DNA from: JBAUHN01 sp049680295
GTDB taxonomy: Bacteria > Pseudomonadota > Alphaproteobacteria > Rhodobacterales > Rhodobacteraceae
Reading direction: 5' to 3'
DNA length: 15,836 bases
Assembly: GCA_049680295.1 (NCBI GenBank)
Contig: JBAUHN010000247.1
Location: 1-15,836, forward strand
In this document: positions 7,875-14,387 of the stretch, piece by piece
Position numbering within the stretch: position 1 is the first letter of the stretch
How the letters are laid out: every line of letters begins with the position of its first letter
Position numbers and translations under genes: made by a program
Notes under the pieces: model-generated
Databases searched by the model: none
Seen by the model: the letters and a program-made list of their open reading frames with translations, nothing else
What the model was told of the DNA's origin: nothing

Positions 7875-8264
7875 TTAGCTTAGGGAGGCAACACCCAGTG
7901 GCACGGAAAATTTCAAACACCAGATGTAGAGTTCGTTGAAATCATCAACATTTACCGAGGCCGGTACCGTGTAGGTTTGCGCGCCATTCAGCATCTTCAA
8001 TTCACCCAGATCAGTCGCATTTACATATGCGCCATCTTTGCCAAATCCCACGCGTGGGTCCGGCGCGCCATCCAGTGAAAAATCTGCGCTTAAAGTGACG
8101 GTGGCGGTGCCATCCGCGTTTTTGACCACAGTTACCGAGCCTGTTGTGATGTGATTGCTGGCACCGGTGAATTGGCCCGTACCGTCGGCAAAAGACGGCG
8201 CCGCACCGAAAACGGCCAAGACAGCAAAGGTGACTGCAAAAATGGAAGACAAAAGAAATTTCAT
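7875..8264 (-). CDS. Small exported DM13-domain protein
   Basis: A 129-residue protein with a clear Sec signal peptide (MKFLLSSIFAVTFAVLAVFG, predicted cut after A26 in PSFA-D). The mature part is one DM13 domain: the FTG-x-H start, SADFSLDGAPDPRVGFG, the DLGELK-x-LNGAQTYTVP core and the C-terminal LYIWCLKFSVPLGVASL with the conserved cysteine C116. DM13 domains have been proposed to have redox or electron-transfer roles; the function here is unproven. I chose ATG 8264 because AAGGA lies about 9 nt upstream and it starts the signal peptide; an upstream in-frame start at 8315 would add 17 residues before it. It is divergent from a TetR gene across an inverted repeat and may be that regulator's target. 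Confidence 0.82.
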   Translation of the reverse strand: MKFLLSSIFAVTFAVLAVFGAAPSFADGTGQFTGASNHITTGSVTVVKNADGTATVTLSADFSLDGAPDPRVGFGKDGAYVNATDLGELKMLNGAQTYTVPASVNVDDFNELYIWCLKFSVPLGVASLS

Positions 8265-8332
8265 TTTTTTGGTCCTTATTGGGATCATTTCGTTTGCGGG
8301 CAACGGGGACATCACCGCTGGCGTATACAGAG

Positions 8333-8361
8333 ACTAAAGTTCGGAACCGAAGAGTACAAAA
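8333..8361 (-). promoter_or_regulatory. Possible leftward promoter for the DM13 gene
   Basis: Read on the minus strand, TTTTGT (8361-8356) and TTTAGT (8338-8333) are 17 bp apart. Matches to consensus are modest. The boxes sit at exactly the mirror positions of the rightward tetR promoter around the inverted repeat, which is the main reason for listing it. Confidence 0.35.
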
Positions 8362-8399
8362 CACATGTGCGTGAGTTGTGTATCAATCAGTTCCGAACT
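8338..8399. repeat. Inverted repeat (putative TetR operators) between DM13 and tetR
   Basis: AGTTCGGAAC (8338-8347) and GTTCCGAACT (8390-8399) are exact reverse complements 42 bp apart; extending both ways gives 12 of 13 matches. The left copy also contains TTCGG-AA-CCGAA, a small palindrome by itself. Each copy faces outward and touches the -10 box of one of the two divergent promoters, as expected for a regulator that represses itself and its neighbour. Binding by the adjacent TetR protein is inferred. Confidence 0.6.
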
Positions 8400-8404
8400 A
8401 TAGA
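8376..8404 (+). promoter_or_regulatory. Probable promoter for the tetR gene
   Basis: TTGTGT (8376-8381) and TATAGA (8399-8404) are separated by 17 bp and lie 24 bp before the chosen tetR start. The right arm of the inverted repeat fills the spacer next to the -10 box, so a bound repressor would block it. Confidence 0.5.
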
Positions 8405-8428
8405 TTTGGCAAGACAAGGAATGACGAA

Positions 8429-9013
8429 ATGGCCCGCCCAAGAGAATTCAATGTAACTAAAGCCATCGAAAAAGCCACGGATGTCTTTTGGGCGCAGGGG
8501 TATCAGGATGCGTCATTGCCTGACTTGCTACGGGGAATGGGATTGACGCGAGGCAGTTTGTATAAGGCTTTCAAGGACAAAAAAAACCTGTTCCTGATTG
8601 TTCTGGATCACTACGAAAAGGTTGCCGTTGACGCAGCCGTCACCCACCTGACCAACTCCGACACAGCAGATGGAAAGGCCCGTATCCTTAGTTTTTTTGC
8701 CGGGATCTACCAGGCGGTTTCCCGTGGCGACCAGCGGGGATGTTTGCTGTGTACTGCGGCTGCAGGACCGGAAATGGATGATCCGGATATCGCGAAATCG
8801 GTGCATCAAGGGCTGGCCAAGATGCAGTCAGCGCTGCAAACCGCCCTTTGTGCATCCCCCGCACACAGCCGGTTAAATCCTACTGACCGGTTGCTATTGG
8901 CCAATGTACTGTTGACACATTATATCGGATTGCGTGTTTTGGCCCGATCCCAATTGCATTTGGGGGTGCTTGAAAACTCGGTCAGCGGCGTTGAGGGGAT
9001 ATTGCGGGCTTAA
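8429..9013 (+). CDS. TetR/AcrR-family transcriptional regulator
   Basis: A 194-residue regulator with an N-terminal helix-turn-helix (about 10-50: AIEKATDVFWAQGY, SLPDLLRGMGLTRGSLYKAF) and an all-helical ligand domain. The MARPREF start, the DKKNLF segment and RGCLLCTAAAG resemble the ComR/YcdC-like branch. Two cysteines form C105-x-x-C108. I chose ATG 8429 because AAGGA is 8 nt before it; the upstream GTG at 8378 lies inside the predicted promoter. It is divergent from the DM13 gene and probably controls it and itself through the inverted repeat between them. The inducer is unknown. It ends 10 bp from the aroC stop, on the opposite strand. Confidence 0.9.
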   Translation: MARPREFNVTKAIEKATDVFWAQGYQDASLPDLLRGMGLTRGSLYKAFKDKKNLFLIVLDHYEKVAVDAAVTHLTNSDTADGKARILSFFAGIYQAVSRGDQRGCLLCTAAAGPEMDDPDIAKSVHQGLAKMQSALQTALCASPAHSRLNPTDRLLLANVLLTHYIGLRVLARSQLHLGVLENSVSGVEGILRA

Positions 9014-9023
9014 GGCCCTGACC

Positions 9024-10124
9024 CTAACCAATAACCCCGCGATTTTCACCGATCTGGCCGCGATGCAGCAACAGATGATCCAGGATCACACAGGCCATCA
9101 TCGCCTCGCCCACGGGCACAGCGCGGATGCCGACGCAGGGGTCGTGGCGGCCTTTGGTGATAATCTCGGTTTCTTCACCGGACTTGGTAATGGTCTGGCG
9201 GGTGGTCAGAATGCTGGACGTAGGCTTGACCGCGAAACGCACAACAATGTCTTGACCAGTGCTGATACCGCCCAAGATTCCACCTGCATGATTGGACGAG
9301 TACACCGGCCCGTCTGGACCCATGCGGATTTCATCTGCATTCAACTCTCCGGTCAGCATTGCCGCAGACATGCCTTCGCCGATTTCAACACCCTTGACGG
9401 CATTGATGCTCATCATTGCGGCGGCAAGATCGGTGTCAATCTTGCCATAGACCGGCGCGCCCAGACCTGCTGGCACGCCGCGCGCGACGACTTCGATGAT
9501 GGCACCCACTGAACTGCCGGATTTGCGCAACCCATCAAGGTATGTGGCCCAGTCAGTTGCAGCCTGGGCGTCCGGAACCCAGAACGGGTTCTCGTTGATC
9601 TGACCCCAGTCAAACCGGCTTCGATCAACTTTATGCGGGCCCATCTGCACCATATATCCGGTAATCTGGACGCCCGAAACAAGTGCCGCGATCGCCTCGC
9701 GCGCAAGCCCGCCTGCTGCAACACGCGACGCCGTTTCGCGCGCGCTGGATCTGCCACCGCCCCGATAATCGCGGACACCATATTTTTGGTAGTAGGTAAT
9801 ATCGGCGTGGCCGGGGCGAAATTTGTCTTTGATATCACCATAGTCCTTAGACCGTTGATCGGTGTTCTCGATCATCAACTGAACAGGGGTTCCGGTGGTG
9901 ACGCCCTCAAACACGCCCGACAGAATCCGCACCTCATCCGCCTCGCGCCGCTGGGTCGTGTACTTGTTCTGCCCCGGTTTGCGCTTGTCCAGCCAATGCT
10001 GGATCATCGTTTCATCAACTTTGACCCCCGGAGGGCAGCCATCGACCGTGGCCCCAATGGCAGGCCCATGGCTTTCGCCCCATGTGGTCACGCGAAAAAG
10101 ATGGCCAAAACTGTTGATCGACAT
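9024..10124 (-). CDS. aroC: Chorismate synthase
   Basis: AroC converts EPSP to chorismate, the last common step of aromatic amino acid synthesis, and needs reduced FMN. All signature blocks are present in 366 residues: WGESHGPAIG near the N-terminus (15-24), KRKPGQNKYTTQRREAD, RPGHADITYYQKYG, DYRGGGRSSARETA, SSNHAGGILGGISTGQ, and the C-terminal GRHDPCVGIRAVPVGEAM. The start at 10124 has AAGGAG 8 nt upstream. It appears monocistronic, divergent from the thiamine importer. Its FMN need is a biochemical link to the FMN-controlled ribH gene to the right, though nothing shows co-regulation. Confidence 0.97.
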   Translation of the reverse strand: MSINSFGHLFRVTTWGESHGPAIGATVDGCPPGVKVDETMIQHWLDKRKPGQNKYTTQRREADEVRILSGVFEGVTTGTPVQLMIENTDQRSKDYGDIKDKFRPGHADITYYQKYGVRDYRGGGRSSARETASRVAAGGLAREAIAALVSGVQITGYMVQMGPHKVDRSRFDWGQINENPFWVPDAQAATDWATYLDGLRKSGSSVGAIIEVVARGVPAGLGAPVYGKIDTDLAAAMMSINAVKGVEIGEGMSAAMLTGELNADEIRMGPDGPVYSSNHAGGILGGISTGQDIVVRFAVKPTSSILTTRQTITKSGEETEIITKGRHDPCVGIRAVPVGEAMMACVILDHLLLHRGQIGENRGVIG

Positions 10125-10187
10125 GAATGGTGCTCCTTTGTCCCGGTGGTGTAGCGGTGGCGTCGGTCTGTCTCAAGCCATTTCAAC

Positions 10188-10216
10188 TTGCCTATGCCCC
10201 GCGCGCGGCCTAGATA
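10188..10216 (+). promoter_or_regulatory. Probable promoter of the thiBPQ operon
   Basis: TTGCCT (10188-10193), a 17-bp spacer, then TAGATA (10211-10216). A start 6-9 bases later falls at about 10222-10225, exactly where the riboswitch P1 stem begins. That agreement is stronger support than the box matches themselves, which are moderate. Confidence 0.5.
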
Positions 10217-10223
10217 CAGCCTT

Positions 10224-10394
10224 ACCTCGGGGGGCCTTCATTGGCGTTACGGGATTTTATTGAATCAGGTTTCGCACCAAGATTGTGCAAAACCAGCTAC
10301 AAGATGATTTTTTGATTTCCCAAAGCGCCATGGCTGAGATGCAATTCTGCGGACCCGTTGAACCTGAACCGGTTAACACCGGCGGAGGGAAGGT
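10224..10394 (+). ncRNA. TPP (thiamine pyrophosphate) riboswitch with an enlarged P3 arm
   Basis: The conserved 3' half is plain: GGCTGAGATGC (10332-10342), ACCCGTTGAACCTGA (from 10353), a CCGG-loop-CCGG hairpin and GGCGGAGGGA (10381-10390). The 5' half is about 95 nt away. P1 is ACCT (10224-10227) with AGGT (10391-10394), P2 is CGGG (10228-10231) with CCCG (10354-10357), and P3 opens with GCC (10234-10236) pairing GGC (10332-10334), then TGGCG (10242-10246) with CGCCA (10326-10330). The inserted arm folds further: GGGA with TCCC, GAATCA with TGATTT, and a hairpin at 10268-10294. With TPP bound it should lower thiBPQ expression. An anti-Shine-Dalgarno CCTC (10413-10416) can pair with GAGG (10433-10436), suggesting translational control. 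The 3' half is certain; the long P3 is my inference. Confidence 0.9.
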
Positions 10395-10441
10395 CTGGAC
10401 AGCTATCCAACACCTCTCGACGCCGCATTATGGAGGATACC

Positions 10442-11419
10442 ATGAAGTATCTTGCACTTGCTGCTACACTATCTGCGTCTGCCGCTTTGGCAGACACACC
10501 TGTTCTGACGGTCTATGCGGGGGATTATTTTACCTCCGAATGGGGGCCCGGCCCGATCATCGAAAAAGAGTTCGAGGCGGTCTGCGGCTGTGATCTGCAA
10601 TTCTCGACCGGTGATCTGATGCCGCGTCTGTTACTGGAAAGGGAACGCACCCGGGCGGATGTTGTCATTGGTCTGACGTCTGATCTGACGGCAAAGGCGC
10701 GCGCAACTGATTTGTTCGCACCGCACGGGCAGGACAACAGCGCCTTAACCTTGCCAATCACATGGGAAGACGACATTTTCTTGCCGTTCAACTATGGCCA
10801 TACCGCATTCATCTATGATGACACCCGCACGCCGGAACCGCCCAAAAGCTTTGCTGAATTGTTAGAGATGCCAGACGATGTCAAAATCGTTATTCAGGAT
10901 CCGCGCACCTCAATCTCGGGTCTGGCACTGGTGCTTTGGGTGCAGGCGATCTACGGCGATGAGGCCGAAAACATCTGGTTGAAACTGGCTCCGAAAATCC
11001 TGACCGTGACCAAAGACTGGTCATCAAGTTACGGCCTGTTCACCGATGGCGAGGCGGACATGGTGCTTAGCTACTCCACGTCGCCCGCCTATCATATGTT
11101 CGCCGAGGAAGATTTCACCAAACATGCGGCGATTTTCCCGGAAGGGCATTATTTCATGGTTGAAACCGTGGCCAAGATCGCAGCCACCGACCAGCCTGAA
11201 TTGGCTGATGCGTTTATGGCTTATGTCATGTCCGAGGCGTTTCAAAGCTTGATCCCGACGGCGAACTGGTCACTGCCATCGGCGTTGCCACAAAATCAGT
11301 GGCCCGATGGATGGTCTGATCTCCCCTTGCCGGACAAGGTACTGTTTTACGACGAGACCGAGGCGGCCAACCTGCAAGACAAAGCGATTGAAGCATGGCG
11401 CAGCGCGCTGACCCGGTAA
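10442..11419 (+). CDS. thiB: Thiamine ABC transporter, periplasmic binding protein
   Basis: A 325-residue exported protein that captures thiamine (or TPP) in the periplasm and hands it to ThiP. The signal peptide is residues 1-18 (MKYLALAATLSASAALA, cut before DTP). The mature part begins LTVYAGDYF and contains the family's RADVVIGL segment, the NYGHTAFIYD block and DWSSSYGLFTDGEADMVLSYSTSP, which is typical of ThiB. I chose ATG 10442, with GGAGG five bases upstream; the longer frame starting at 10358 lies inside the riboswitch and is not translated. First gene of thiB-thiP-thiQ, under the TPP riboswitch. Confidence 0.95.
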   Translation: MKYLALAATLSASAALADTPVLTVYAGDYFTSEWGPGPIIEKEFEAVCGCDLQFSTGDLMPRLLLERERTRADVVIGLTSDLTAKARATDLFAPHGQDNSALTLPITWEDDIFLPFNYGHTAFIYDDTRTPEPPKSFAELLEMPDDVKIVIQDPRTSISGLALVLWVQAIYGDEAENIWLKLAPKILTVTKDWSSSYGLFTDGEADMVLSYSTSPAYHMFAEEDFTKHAAIFPEGHYFMVETVAKIAATDQPELADAFMAYVMSEAFQSLIPTANWSLPSALPQNQWPDGWSDLPLPDKVLFYDETEAANLQDKAIEAWRSALTR

Positions 11420-12951
11420 CGCCACGCGCGGGCCTGATCGCCGCAGCCCTTACGGTTGCGGCGGTTTTGGCGGCGTTTGCGGGCATTGCGCTGCGCGTTC
11501 AGACCAGCAGCGGCCTTGGGCCAGCCGAATGGGCTGCGATCCGGTTTTCGGTGGTGCAATCGGCACTGTCGGCAATTTTTTCTGTTGCCTTGGCAATCCC
11601 CTTGGCCCGCGCCCTTGCCCGGCGCAGATTTTGGGGCCGCGAGGTGTTGGTAATGCTTTTGGGCGCGCCGTTTATCTTGCCGGTGATTGTCGCAGTGCTG
11701 GGATTGCTGACCGTGTTCGGGCGATCCGGATGGCTGAACACGGGGCTTGAATTGGCGGGCTTTCGGGGGGTTTCGATTTACGGCTTGCATGGCGTCGTAC
11801 TGGCGCATGTGTTTTTCAACCTGCCGCTGGCCACGCGGCTTTTGTTGCAAGGCTGGCAGTCCATCCCGGCGGAGCGGTTTCGACTGGTGGCACAGTTGAA
11901 CCTGCCGCCGCAATCGGTTTTCAAATGTCTCGAATGGCCACTGATCAAGCAGATTGTCCCCGGTGCGCTGGCGCTGGTTTTTGTGATCTGCCTGACCAGC
12001 TTTGCCGTTGCGCTGACTTTGGGCGGGGGGCCAAAAGCCACCACGATTGAATTGGCGATTTATCAGGCGTTCCGGTTTGATTTCGATCTGGCACGGGCGG
12101 CTTATCTGTCGGTTGTGCAACTGGTGTTGGCGGGTGGTGCCGCGGCAATAGCACTATGGCTGATCCCAACTGCGCGGTTTGGCACCGGGCTGGACCGCCC
12201 GCTAATAAGATGGGATGCCCGCGGCGGGGCGCAAAGCCTGGTGGACATATTGGCCATCGCCGCAGGGGCCGCATTTTTGCTGTTGCCCTTGGCTGCGATT
12301 GTTTTTGCCGGGATTGCCGGGCTGGGCCAGGTCCCATTCAGCGTCTATCACGCCACCGGATCATCGCTTTTCGTTGCCGCCATCAGTGTGCTGGTATTGC
12401 TGGCGTTGGCCTTGCCAATGGCGGGGCTGATTGCCACCCGAAAACATGGCGGGGTCGAGGCGATTGGCCTGTTGGGTCTGTCTGCTTCACCGCTGATGAT
12501 CGGCACCGGCTGGTTCATTCTGATCAACCCGATTGCCAATCCTTTCGCTGTCGCATTGCCTGTAACAGCCCTCGTCAACGCCCTGATGGCTCTGCCCTTT
12601 GCTCTGCGTATCTTGGTGCCGCCGCTGCGCGAAACATTACTTGATTACAACCGGCTGCGGTCGTCCCTTGGCCTAAGGGGTTGGCCGGTCTGGCGTTGGC
12701 TGATCCTGCCGCGCATCCATGCGCAAATCGGTTTTGCGGCCGGGCTGACCGGGGCGTTGTCGATGGGGGATCTGGGCGTGATTGCGCTGTTTGCCGACCC
12801 GGACCGCACCACCCTGCCCTTGCAAATGTACCGTCTGATGGGCGCGTATAAGATGGAGGCTGCATCCGGTGCGGCCTTGATCCTCTTAATTCTGGCGCTT
12901 GGGATTTTCTGGGCATTCGACAAAGCGGGGCGCTGGCATGCTGAGGCTTGA
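11395..12951 (+). CDS. thiP: Thiamine ABC transporter permease
   Basis: A 518-residue inner-membrane protein with about twelve hydrophobic helices arranged as two MetI-type permease halves, the standard ThiP layout. Each half carries an EAA-like coupling loop that contacts the ATPase: AERFRLVAQLNLPPQSVFKCLEWP in the first half and YNRLRSSLGLRGWPVWRWLILP in the second. The ATG at 11395 lies inside the end of thiB (25-bp overlap), with only a weak GAAG before it, so it probably depends on translation of thiB. It overlaps thiQ by 14 bp. Specificity for thiamine comes from the context (riboswitch, thiB, thiQ). Confidence 0.95.
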   Translation: MAQRADPVTPRAGLIAAALTVAAVLAAFAGIALRVQTSSGLGPAEWAAIRFSVVQSALSAIFSVALAIPLARALARRRFWGREVLVMLLGAPFILPVIVAVLGLLTVFGRSGWLNTGLELAGFRGVSIYGLHGVVLAHVFFNLPLATRLLLQGWQSIPAERFRLVAQLNLPPQSVFKCLEWPLIKQIVPGALALVFVICLTSFAVALTLGGGPKATTIELAIYQAFRFDFDLARAAYLSVVQLVLAGGAAAIALWLIPTARFGTGLDRPLIRWDARGGAQSLVDILAIAAGAAFLLLPLAAIVFAGIAGLGQVPFSVYHATGSSLFVAAISVLVLLALALPMAGLIATRKHGGVEAIGLLGLSASPLMIGTGWFILINPIANPFAVALPVTALVNALMALPFALRILVPPLRETLLDYNRLRSSLGLRGWPVWRWLILPRIHAQIGFAAGLTGALSMGDLGVIALFADPDRTTLPLQMYRLMGAYKMEAASGAALILLILALGIFWAFDKAGRWHAEA

Positions 12952-13633
12952 AACTACGACAATCGTTCAGGGCACATTTTCGTTGCGCGCGGATTTCACT
13001 GTCGCGCCGGGTCGAAAGGTCGCTGTGATCGGACCATCTGGGGCAGGAAAATCCACGCTGATCAATGCGATTTGCGGTTTTGTCCCGTTACAATCAGGGC
13101 AGATGTTTTGGCAGGATCGTGACATCACCAAAACAGCGCCCGGTGATCGCCCGATGGCGATGCTGTTTCAGGACAACAACCTGTTTTCGCATCTGAGTGT
13201 TGAGCGCAATGTCGGCCTGGGCCTGCGCCCCGATTTGCGCCTGAGCGACACAGATAGGGCCGCCGTCGCATCGGCCCTGACTCGGGTAGGCCTGTCCCAG
13301 TACGCCGCAACCAAACCCGGTGCCCTTTCCGGCGGACAGCAAAGCCGTGCGGCGTTGGCGCGGGTATTGGTGCAGGCCCGCCCCATGATCCTGCTGGACG
13401 AACCTTTCGCCGCCCTGGGTCCGGCGTTGCGCAACGAAATGCTGGATCTGGTCAGCGACCTCGCGTCGGAAACCGATGCCACCCTGATGATGGTCACCCA
13501 TGCCCCCGGCGACGTGCGACGCATAGCGGACGATGTGATTTTCGTCGAAGGCGGGCACGCGTTGGCCCCACAACCGGCAGAGGCCCTGATGGACAATCCG
13601 CCAGCCGCTTTGCGGGATTACTTGGGCGCCTGA
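12938..13633 (+). CDS. thiQ: Thiamine ABC transporter, ATP-binding protein
   Basis: A 231-residue ABC ATPase that powers thiamine import. Walker A is GPSGAGKST (32-40), the Q-loop is in LFQDNNLFSHLSV, the signature is LSGGQQSRAAL, Walker B is ILLDEPFAALGP and the H-loop histidine is in MMVTHAP. The short ThiQ-type length and the LRLETTTIVQGTFSLRADF start fit the family. I chose ATG 12938; it overlaps the thiP end by 14 bp, and a TTG at 12899 would place 13 extra residues inside thiP. It ends 8 bp from the ribH stop on the other strand. Confidence 0.95.
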   Translation: MLRLETTTIVQGTFSLRADFTVAPGRKVAVIGPSGAGKSTLINAICGFVPLQSGQMFWQDRDITKTAPGDRPMAMLFQDNNLFSHLSVERNVGLGLRPDLRLSDTDRAAVASALTRVGLSQYAATKPGALSGGQQSRAALARVLVQARPMILLDEPFAALGPALRNEMLDLVSDLASETDATLMMVTHAPGDVRRIADDVIFVEGGHALAPQPAEALMDNPPAALRDYLGA

Positions 13634-13641
13634 CCTTGGGG

Positions 13642-14085
13642 CTAAGCCGCCTTTTCGCGCAATGCCGACCGCGTGCGCAGAATGTCTAAAGCCGCCTGTG
13701 CTGCTTCCTGGCCTTTCAGGATAAAGTGATCTTTGAAGACAGCCCTGTGGTGGTCTGTCTCATGATATTGATGCGGCGTCAGTGAAACTGACAATACTGG
13801 TATGCCACTATCCAGGCTGGCGCGCATCAATCCGTCCACCACGGCGCCAGCAACAAAATCATGGCGATAAATTCCGCCATCGACAACAAATGCGGCACAG
13901 ATCACCGCATCATATTGACGCGTTTGTGCCAGATCACGCGCCATCAACGGCATTTCGAACGCGCCGGGGACGTCAAAAACATCCACCTGCCCTGTCGGGA
14001 TAACTTCGGTGAACCCCTGCAAGGCACTGTCGACGATATCCGCGTGCCAGCGGGCTTTGATAAATGCAAAACGGGTGAGTGTCAT
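13642..14085 (-). CDS. ribH: 6,7-dimethyl-8-ribityllumazine synthase, RibH2 (Brucella-type)
   Basis: Lumazine synthase joins a ribityl-pyrimidine and dihydroxybutanone phosphate to make the direct precursor of riboflavin. The 147-residue protein matches the Brucella RibH2 subgroup: FAFIKARWHADIVD (7-20), FDVPGAFEMPL (37-47), AAFVVDGGIYRHDF with the catalytic-site H75, and SVSLTPHQYHE. That subgroup usually forms decamers rather than the 60-mer of classical RibH. I chose ATG 14085 because AAGGAG lies 8 nt before it; a longer frame from 14118 has no ribosome site. It stands alone behind an FMN riboswitch, away from other rib genes, so it is flavin-responsive. A second, unregulated ribH elsewhere is likely from what is known of relatives. 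Confidence 0.94.
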   Translation of the reverse strand: MTLTRFAFIKARWHADIVDSALQGFTEVIPTGQVDVFDVPGAFEMPLMARDLAQTRQYDAVICAAFVVDGGIYRHDFVAGAVVDGLMRASLDSGIPVLSVSLTPHQYHETDHHRAVFKDHFILKGQEAAQAALDILRTRSALREKAA

Positions 14086-14088
14086 AAT

Positions 14089-14131
14089 GTGATCTCCTTT
14101 TGGTTCAGACACGTCCACCCAAGGCGATCAC
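14089..14131 (-). promoter_or_regulatory. Shine-Dalgarno sequestering hairpin in the ribH leader
   Basis: In the minus-strand RNA, GTGATC (from 14131) pairs with GATCAC (14094-14089), then one G/A mismatch, then CCTT (14124-14121) with AAGG (14099-14096). This covers the AAGGAG ribosome site of ribH. A competing helix, GGCGAT (14146-14141) with ATCGCC (14128-14123), would break it and expose the site. It looks like the expression platform of the FMN riboswitch just upstream. Confidence 0.55.
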
Positions 14132-14175
14132 GACCGTCAAATCGCCCCCGTTCACCGGGGCGGTCTGGCTATCGC

Positions 14176-14317
14176 GTTCTCTTTCATCCGGACTATGACC
14201 GTCGGCTCTGGCATCTCACCAGATCTGCTGACACCCCGACGCATGGGGCCGCTCGCGGGCTGGTGGGATCAAGGCCCCACATACCGCCGGTGGGGAATTA
14301 CACCCCGCCCTGAGAAC
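14176..14317 (-). ncRNA. FMN riboswitch (RFN element)
   Basis: A complete aptamer in the ribH leader. P1 is GTTCTC (14317-14312) with GAGAAC (14181-14176). In order on the minus strand are the conserved AGGGCGGGGTGTAATTCCCC block, ACCGGCGGT, GCCCGCGAGCG, GTCAGCAGATCTGGTGAGA, and GCCGACGGTCATAGTCCGG followed by GATGAAAGAGAA. All core segments agree with the class. It should turn ribH off when FMN is plentiful. Downstream, GC-rich stems (14143-14162) lack a U-run, so control is more likely at translation than by termination. Confidence 0.96.
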
Positions 14318-14338
14318 AAAGCCACGTTGCCAAGCCAG

Positions 14339-14351
14339 TGCAGTTTCTGCA
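14339..14351. promoter_or_regulatory. Palindrome between the FMN riboswitch and the PaiB-like gene
   Basis: TGCAG-TTT-CTGCA is a 5-bp-arm inverted repeat in the 70-bp gap between the divergent ribH leader and the GTG start at 14388. It may be an operator or a small hairpin in the upstream RNA. I could not find convincing promoter boxes for either direction in this gap. Confidence 0.25.
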
Positions 14352-14387
14352 ATACAAAAAAGACAATCCTTCAGAAAAGACAGCCCC

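Noticed and set aside
10290..10330. First impression that the TPP riboswitch had lost its 5' half
   Set aside because: A properly ordered P1-P2-P3 5' strand was found at 10224-10236, with a structured insert between.
10358..10441. Upstream extension of thiB from a TTG at 10358
   Set aside because: It lies inside the riboswitch aptamer, and the ATG at 10442 has a strong GGAGG and begins a signal peptide.
11347..12120. Open frame of 257 codons on the minus strand inside thiP
   Set aside because: Low-complexity Arg/Gln-rich translation opposite a clear membrane permease; no ribosome site.
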